Assembly: GCA_026770585.1 (NCBI GenBank) | Contig: MU647947.1 | Span: forward strand, 16,319-34,922 | Reading direction: 5' to 3' | DNA: 18,604 nt | DNA from: Baffinella frigidus | Lineage: Eukaryota > Cryptophyceae > Cryptomonadales > Baffinellaceae | Shown here: positions 15,662 through 18,604 of the stretch, one piece after another | Layout: each line of letters begins with the position of its first letter | Numbering within the stretch: the stretch's first letter is position 1 | The notes under the pieces: model-generated | What the model was told of the DNA's origin: nothing | The model's database searches: none | What the model saw: only the letters and a program-made list of their open reading frames with translations | Position numbers and translations under genes: made by a program

Positions 15662-18202
15662 GTGCTGACCACGGCTTTCTTCGGTCCCGCTCCGGGCGAG
15701 ATCGCAGAACCCGACACGGACGCCCTCACGTTCACGCCCCTGCTCCAAGACTTCCCCATCTGCGTGTCCCTCCGTCCTCGGGTTACACCATTGGTGCAGC
15801 AAGGGTGCGCTGGCTACGTCTTTCAGGTCACAACGCAGCCTGTCAGGCGTTCCGCCCGTTTAGCGACATTGAATCCACCGACACCTCCCGACGTTTCTTC
15901 ACCCGAGGTTGACTTCGTTACGGTCGACAACGCCTCTTCATCGTGTGACGACTCGCTCACCTGTCACGACCCGCGCGACTCCCACGTCGAAGCCTGGCGC
16001 GCGCGTGGCCGGGTTCCCCCGCGACCTAAACCTCCGGTGGGACCCCCTCCGCCTGCGCCCCTTGGAGCCATTGCAACGCCCGCTGCGACGACATCGGTCG
16101 CTGACGCACAACCTGCGCCCGACCCTCTGGACGCCCCATGGCTACAGAACTTGGAACGGTTCGGGCCACCCGCCACAATTGCAGACATCAGCACCGGCAG
16201 GCGTGTCGCCGACCCCGAGACACCACCCTGGCTTGCGGCACTCCACTCCGAATGGGTCGACCCAGTCACGTTCCTCGACTTGTGGAAGCCTGATTGGGTG
16301 ACAGCTTTCACGCCTCTCTACGCCGCCACCCATCGTTGGCAGAGGCTGTGGCGTAACGGCGCCGGCCGACCTCATGAAGGATTCTTTGTGCGCGGCGGCC
16401 TGCTTTTCAAGACTGGCTTCTACAGCGACCGCCTCTGCGTGCCCTGCCCCGACGCTCGCATCGAAATCCTTCGGCGACTGCACGACTCCTCGGCCGCCGG
16501 TCACTGTGGGCGCCACAAGACGGCGGCACGCGTTCAGGAACGCTATTACTGGTCCGGCATGTGGAGCGACGTCAACAAATACGTCCTCTCATGCCTGACC
16601 TGTCAGCGTAATCGCGCCGTCAAGCGCTCTCCATGGGGCGACGCGAAGCTGCTGGGGACCCCGGACTTCCCCTGGCAGATCCTACATATCGATTGGTGCG
16701 TGGGCTTCCCCCCTTCCGTGCACGGAGGTCGTACCTGCGACAGCATCCTGACATTCATCGACCGCCTTTCCGGCATGTGCCGCTTCGTGCCGGCCGCCGC
16801 CTCGGATACCGCCGAAGACACCGCTATGCACCTCATCAACCACGTGATTCGGAACCATGGTTGTCCCGAAAAGATCATCGCCGACAACGACACTCGCCTC
16901 CGCGCGGGCTTTTGGCAGGCGTTGACCGCTCGCCTCGGCGTGGCCATGCGCCACACCAGCGCCTACAATCCTAAGGCCAACGGCAAGGTGGAGAACTCTC
17001 ACGCGACCCTGTACGACATCCTGCGTTCTATGGTCTCGCGCTGGGGTTCCAACTGGTCCGAACACCTGCCTATGGCCGAATTCGCATTCAACAGCAGCGT
17101 CTGCGCCAGCACAGGTTTCTCACCGTTCGAGGTGGCGTACGGCCGACGCCCCGCCTTCCCAGGCGACCTAACGGGTGTCCGGTCGGACGTCCCTCGTGCC
17201 GAAGCCGCCGCGACGCGGATTATTGCCTTGACGACCGCGTGTCGGGACCACTTTGAATCCTTCCAGTTGGACAACCAGGAGAAGGTGTCTCGGCGAACCG
17301 ACGTGCCAATCAAACTCGGCGACCTGGTTCTCCTCTCCACCAAGGACCTGGTCACTCTCCGCGACCGGACCGCCTGCATGCGCTTGAGCTCTCGGTTTGT
17401 GGGCCCTTTCCGGGTAATCGCCCCACCGAGCGACGAACCCGCCTCCCGCGGCGGTCCAAACAAAAATTACGTCTGGTTGGCACTCCCTCCTACGTTGGGC
17501 GACATCCTGCAACCTATCAGTCTCGCTCGCTGCCGGCGGTTCGTGGAGCGACCTGGTCACCTCGGCGGCAAACCTTTCGCAGCGCCGCAGCTGTCGTTGG
17601 CCGCGGACTGGGCCCGACACACCGGCCGCCATATCGACAAGGTCACGGCGGAAAAATTGGCGGAATTCTGCGTCGGCCATTCACTCGAACTGTACTTGCC
17701 TGAGGACTACTACCCAAGCTCCCACAAGGGTTTCCCCTTCCAGGGACCACGCCTTGTCCGCGTATACGATTCTTGCCGCGCCTCCCCTCGGGCCCCTCTT
17801 CAGGTCGCCGTCTTCCTTCTGGATTGCCCTCTGACGGACGACCCTAACGACATGCCCTTCGAAACGGGAATGTTGGACGTCCGAGCCGCCGCCAACCTTC
17901 CATTGACCGTCAACTGGTCCTTGATCCGAGCCTTGAAATTCTCTTTCCCAGGGCTCGAGTATCTTAAGGACCTGCTGCCGGACGCTGGTTCATCTGTCGT
18001 GTATAAGAACTCCCTGGTTCCCATTCACCGCGTCGTGGCCGACCGTTTGTCTGGGGGGGTGGACCCTACGCGCGAGTTCCTCGTGCAATTCACGGAACAT
18101 GACTACGAGAACAGCGCGTGGGTAAAAGAGAAGTTCGTCCCCCAAATCTACGTGGACGAATTCTGGCAACGAGTAGATGAAGACCCTCCACTGGTAATCT
18201 GA
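15638..18202 (+). CDS. pol: ORF3: Pol part 2, integrase with GPF motif and chromodomain-like C terminus
   Basis: The frame is continuous with ORF2 after one UGA; the only start-like codon near its beginning is GTG at 15662, which is not a normal eukaryotic start. It opens with about 230 residues of Pro/Ala/Ser-rich linker. Then come an integrase HHCC finger (His 16481 and 16502, Cys 16592 and 16601), a D,D-35-E core (Asp 16691, Asp 16883, Glu 16991), a GPF motif (17402-17410), about 155 unrecognised residues and a chromodomain-like segment (18023-18178). The stop is TGA at 18200-18202. Exactly 35 residues separate the second Asp and the Glu, and all catalytic residues are kept. It would insert the cDNA into host chromatin. 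Confidence 0.92.
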   Translation, partial: TSRQRLNYVLTTAFFGPAPGEIAEPDTDALTFTPLLQDFPICVSLRPRVTPLVQQGCAGYVFQVTTQPVRRSARLATLNPPTPPDVSSPEVDFVTVDNASSSCDDSLTCHDPRDSHVEAWRARGRVPPRPKPPVGPPPPAPLGAIATPAATTSVADAQPAPDPLDAPWLQNLERFGPPATIADISTGRRVADPETPPWLAALHSEWVDPVTFLDLWKPDWVTAFTPLYAATHRWQRLWRNGAGRPHEGFFVRGGLLFKTGFYSDRLCVPCPDARIEILRRLHDSSAAGHCGRHKTAARVQERYYWSGMWSDVNKYVLSCLTCQRNRAVKRSPWGDAKLLGTPDFPWQILHIDWCVGFPPSVHGGRTCDSILTFIDRLSGMCRFVPAAASDTAEDTAMHLINHVIRNHGCPEKIIADNDTRLRAGFWQALTARLGVAMRHTSAYNPKANGKVENSHATLYDILRSMVSRWGSNWSEHLPMAEFAFNSSVCASTGFSPFEVAYGRRPAFPGDLTGVRSDVPRAEAAATRIIALTTACRDHFESFQLDNQEKVSRRTDVPIKLGDLVLLSTKDLVTLRDRTACMRLSSRFVGPFRVIAPPSDEPASRGGPNKNYVWLALPPTLGDILQPISLARCRRFVERPGHLGGKPFAAPQLSLAADWARHTGRHIDKVTAEKLAEFCVGHSLELYLPEDYYPSSHKGFPFQGPRLVRVYDSCRASPRAPLQVAVFLLDCPLTDDPNDMPFETGMLDVRAAANLPLTVNWSLIRALKFSFPGLEYLKDLLPDAGSSVVYKNSLVPIHRVVADRLSGGVDPTREFLVQFTEHDYENSAWVKEKFVPQIYVDEFWQRVDEDPPLVI
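16481..16603 (+). other. Integrase HHCC zinc-binding domain
   Basis: 'LHDSSAAGHCGRHKTAARV' provides the two His with the usual 6-residue spacing, and 'CLTCQRNRA' provides the CxxC. Between them is 'YYWSGMWSDVNKYV', the WPGM-like block of Ty3/gypsy integrases. The first in-frame ATG of ORF3 (16559) is this internal Met. Confidence 0.92.
16688..17140 (+). other. Integrase catalytic core (D,D-35-E)
   Basis: 'LHIDWCVGFP' carries the first Asp, 'KIIADNDTRLRAGFW' the second and 'YNPKANGKVENSHATL' the Glu, followed by 'AEFAFNSSVCASTGFSPFEV' and 'YGRRP'. The block around the second Asp reads ADND instead of the usual SDRG, a change next to, but not at, the catalytic residue. Confidence 0.92.
17300..17550 (+). 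other. Integrase C-terminal GPY/F module
   Basis: 'IKLGDLVLLSTKDL' matches the 'GDxVLL' strand, and 'RLSSRFVGPFRVI' contains the GPF motif. 'VWLALPPTLGDILQPI' follows as the next strands. This module is widespread in chromoviruses and gammaretroviruses and supports multimerisation and DNA binding. Confidence 0.85.
17555..18020 (+). other. Unrecognised insert between GPF module and chromodomain
   Basis: About 155 residues of folded-looking sequence ('KVTAEKLAEFCVGHSLELYLP', 'GPRLVRVYDSC', 'LQVAVFLLDCPL', 'GLEYLKDLLP') lie where chromovirus integrases usually have a short link. I do not recognise a family. Confidence 0.45.
18023..18178 (+). other. Chromodomain-like C terminus of integrase
   Basis: The segment 'IHRVVADRL' ... 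'REFLVQFTEHDYENSAWV' ... 'YVDEFWQRV' follows the chromodomain outline (V-x-I-x-D-x-R; E-Y-L-V-K-W; N-T-W-E-P; helix with F-x-R). The usual KWKG Trp is Phe here (QFTE), while the NTW Trp is kept as SAW, so the methyl-lysine cage looks only partly conserved. Chromovirus chromodomains steer integration to marked chromatin; this role is inferred. Confidence 0.6.
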
Positions 18203-18330
18203 GCCCACAAGGGACGTGGGTGGTCGCACTGGCGTATGGAACCATCGTTACTTCAACACGACCTCTGAACCGGTGCCTTTTGTGGAGACCCGGCAGCCTA
18301 CCACTACCTCGAGGAAGGATCACGTCCCTC

Positions 18331-18415
18331 CAACCCCTCGGTGAGGGGGCATCTAGCCCCCCACCAGGATACCACGCCTACGACTCGGTGAGGGGGCTTG
18401 AACTACCCCCTTCTC
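18331..18415. repeat. Two copies of a GC-rich hairpin motif
   Basis: CTCGGTGAGGGGGC occurs at 18337-18350 and again at 18384-18397, 47 nt apart. Each copy is followed after 5-8 nt by a C-run that pairs with the G-run (GCCCCCC at 18356-18362; ACCCCC at 18405-18410). In the first copy CCCCTC upstream can also pair with GAGGGG, giving two competing stems. Such a structure could act in RNA 3' ends, packaging or replication; no function is shown. Confidence 0.6.
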
Positions 18416-18489
18416 TCCGCAAGAGTCCGTTCGCTGATTTCGACAAGTTTATTTAAAATCTCACTCCTCGCCCACCGGGACCGTCGCCC

Positions 18490-18499
18490 GAAAGAAGGA
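18490..18499 (+). promoter_or_regulatory. Weak polypurine tract candidate
   Basis: GAAAGAAGGA is the longest purine run after ORF3 and is followed by CG and then TGATGAGAG at 18502, a possible TG start of a 3' LTR. Run length and position fit a plus-strand primer only loosely. The A/T-rich TTTATTTAAAA just upstream (near 18449) argues that the LTR could start earlier. Confidence 0.15.
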
Positions 18500-18604
18500 C
18501 GTGATGAGAGATTGGGCAGCACCCGCGACTGGAAGCTTCCCCTTCGCTGATTCTACGACGCCACGAGGCTGTCCCTCTTGCAAGTTGACGACCGCCTGGG
18601 CATC

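Larger units (their letters stand above)
18203..18604. other. Noncoding 3' region of the element, possible start of 3' LTR
   Basis: No convincing ORF follows the ORF3 stop. The stretch holds a distant 8-bp inverted pair (GGGACGTG at 18211-18218 and CACGTCCC at 18321-18328), two hairpin motifs (18331-18415), an A/T-rich patch (18447-18461), a purine run (18490-18499) and a direct repeat TTCGCTGATT (near 18430 and 18543). Without a 5' LTR in the window the LTR boundary cannot be set. Confidence 0.45.

Noticed and set aside
15662-15664. Independent ORF3 start at 15662
   Set aside because: The codon is GTG. The same frame is open back to the UGA at 15635, and continuity with ORF2 explains the data better.
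1-18604. Alternative genetic code with TGA read as an amino acid
   Set aside because: TGA is absent inside more than 18 kb of coding frame except at the ORF2/ORF3 junction and closes ORF1 and ORF3, so it behaves as a stop.
1-18604. Bacterial giant protein, CRISPR array, tRNA or rRNA genes
   Set aside because: No ribosome-binding-site logic, spacer-repeat pattern or RNA-gene folds were seen; the RT, RNase H, integrase and chromodomain identify a eukaryotic LTR retroelement.
18203-18604. A defined 3' LTR with TG...CA ends
   Set aside because: The matching 5' LTR is outside the window and no unique TG boundary after a clear polypurine tract can be chosen.

Overview
The window is almost entirely one very large Ty3/gypsy-type retrotransposon, read left to right on the + strand, with neither long terminal repeat in view. 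The coding order is a giant Gag-like ORF1 (open at the left edge, ending at 12557), then ORF2 (protease, reverse transcriptase, RNase H; 12635-15637), then ORF3 (integrase and a divergent chromodomain; to 18202). The order PR-RT-RH-IN, the GPF motif after the integrase core and the terminal chromodomain-like segment point to the chromovirus branch of Ty3/gypsy. The host is a eukaryote. The DNA is GC-rich with C- and G-ending codons, and I see no introns. A protist or alga is plausible, but I cannot name a taxon from the sequence.

Layout of ORF1. From 1 to about 4670 it has Pro/Ser-rich linkers, two diverged copies of an unrecognised domain (549-1197 and 1821-2439) and a long unrecognised globular block (2760-4666). 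From 4670 to about 5490 the open frame stays free of stops but turns Arg/Pro-rich, while other + frames read more like protein; compensated frameshifts are likely. A degenerate 57-codon repeat follows (5752-6207), then a third copy of the domain (6501-6995), another globular block (7039-7690) and a second out-of-frame stretch (7765 to about 8110). From 8590 to 12557 it looks like a Gag: two Cys/His clusters, a coiled coil, a capsid-like region with the W-x2-F-x3-F pattern, a stretched zinc knuckle and an Arg/Gly/Tyr-rich tail.

Expression logic. ORF2 lies in the -1 frame relative to ORF1. Its frame is already open from 12527, so it overlaps the end of ORF1 by 31 nt, which suits -1 frameshifting or reinitiation. 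ORF2 and ORF3 are in the SAME frame and are separated by a single UGA at 15635-15637. ORF3 has no in-frame ATG until position 16559, inside the integrase zinc finger. ORF3 is therefore either made by UGA readthrough or was cut off by a nonsense mutation in a once-continuous pol.

The last 400 nt (18203-18604) are noncoding, with two copies of a GC-rich hairpin motif, an A/T-rich patch and a weak polypurine-tract candidate. The 3' LTR, if present, starts here or beyond. No cellular gene, tRNA, rRNA or CRISPR array was seen, and minus-strand ORFs look like shadows.
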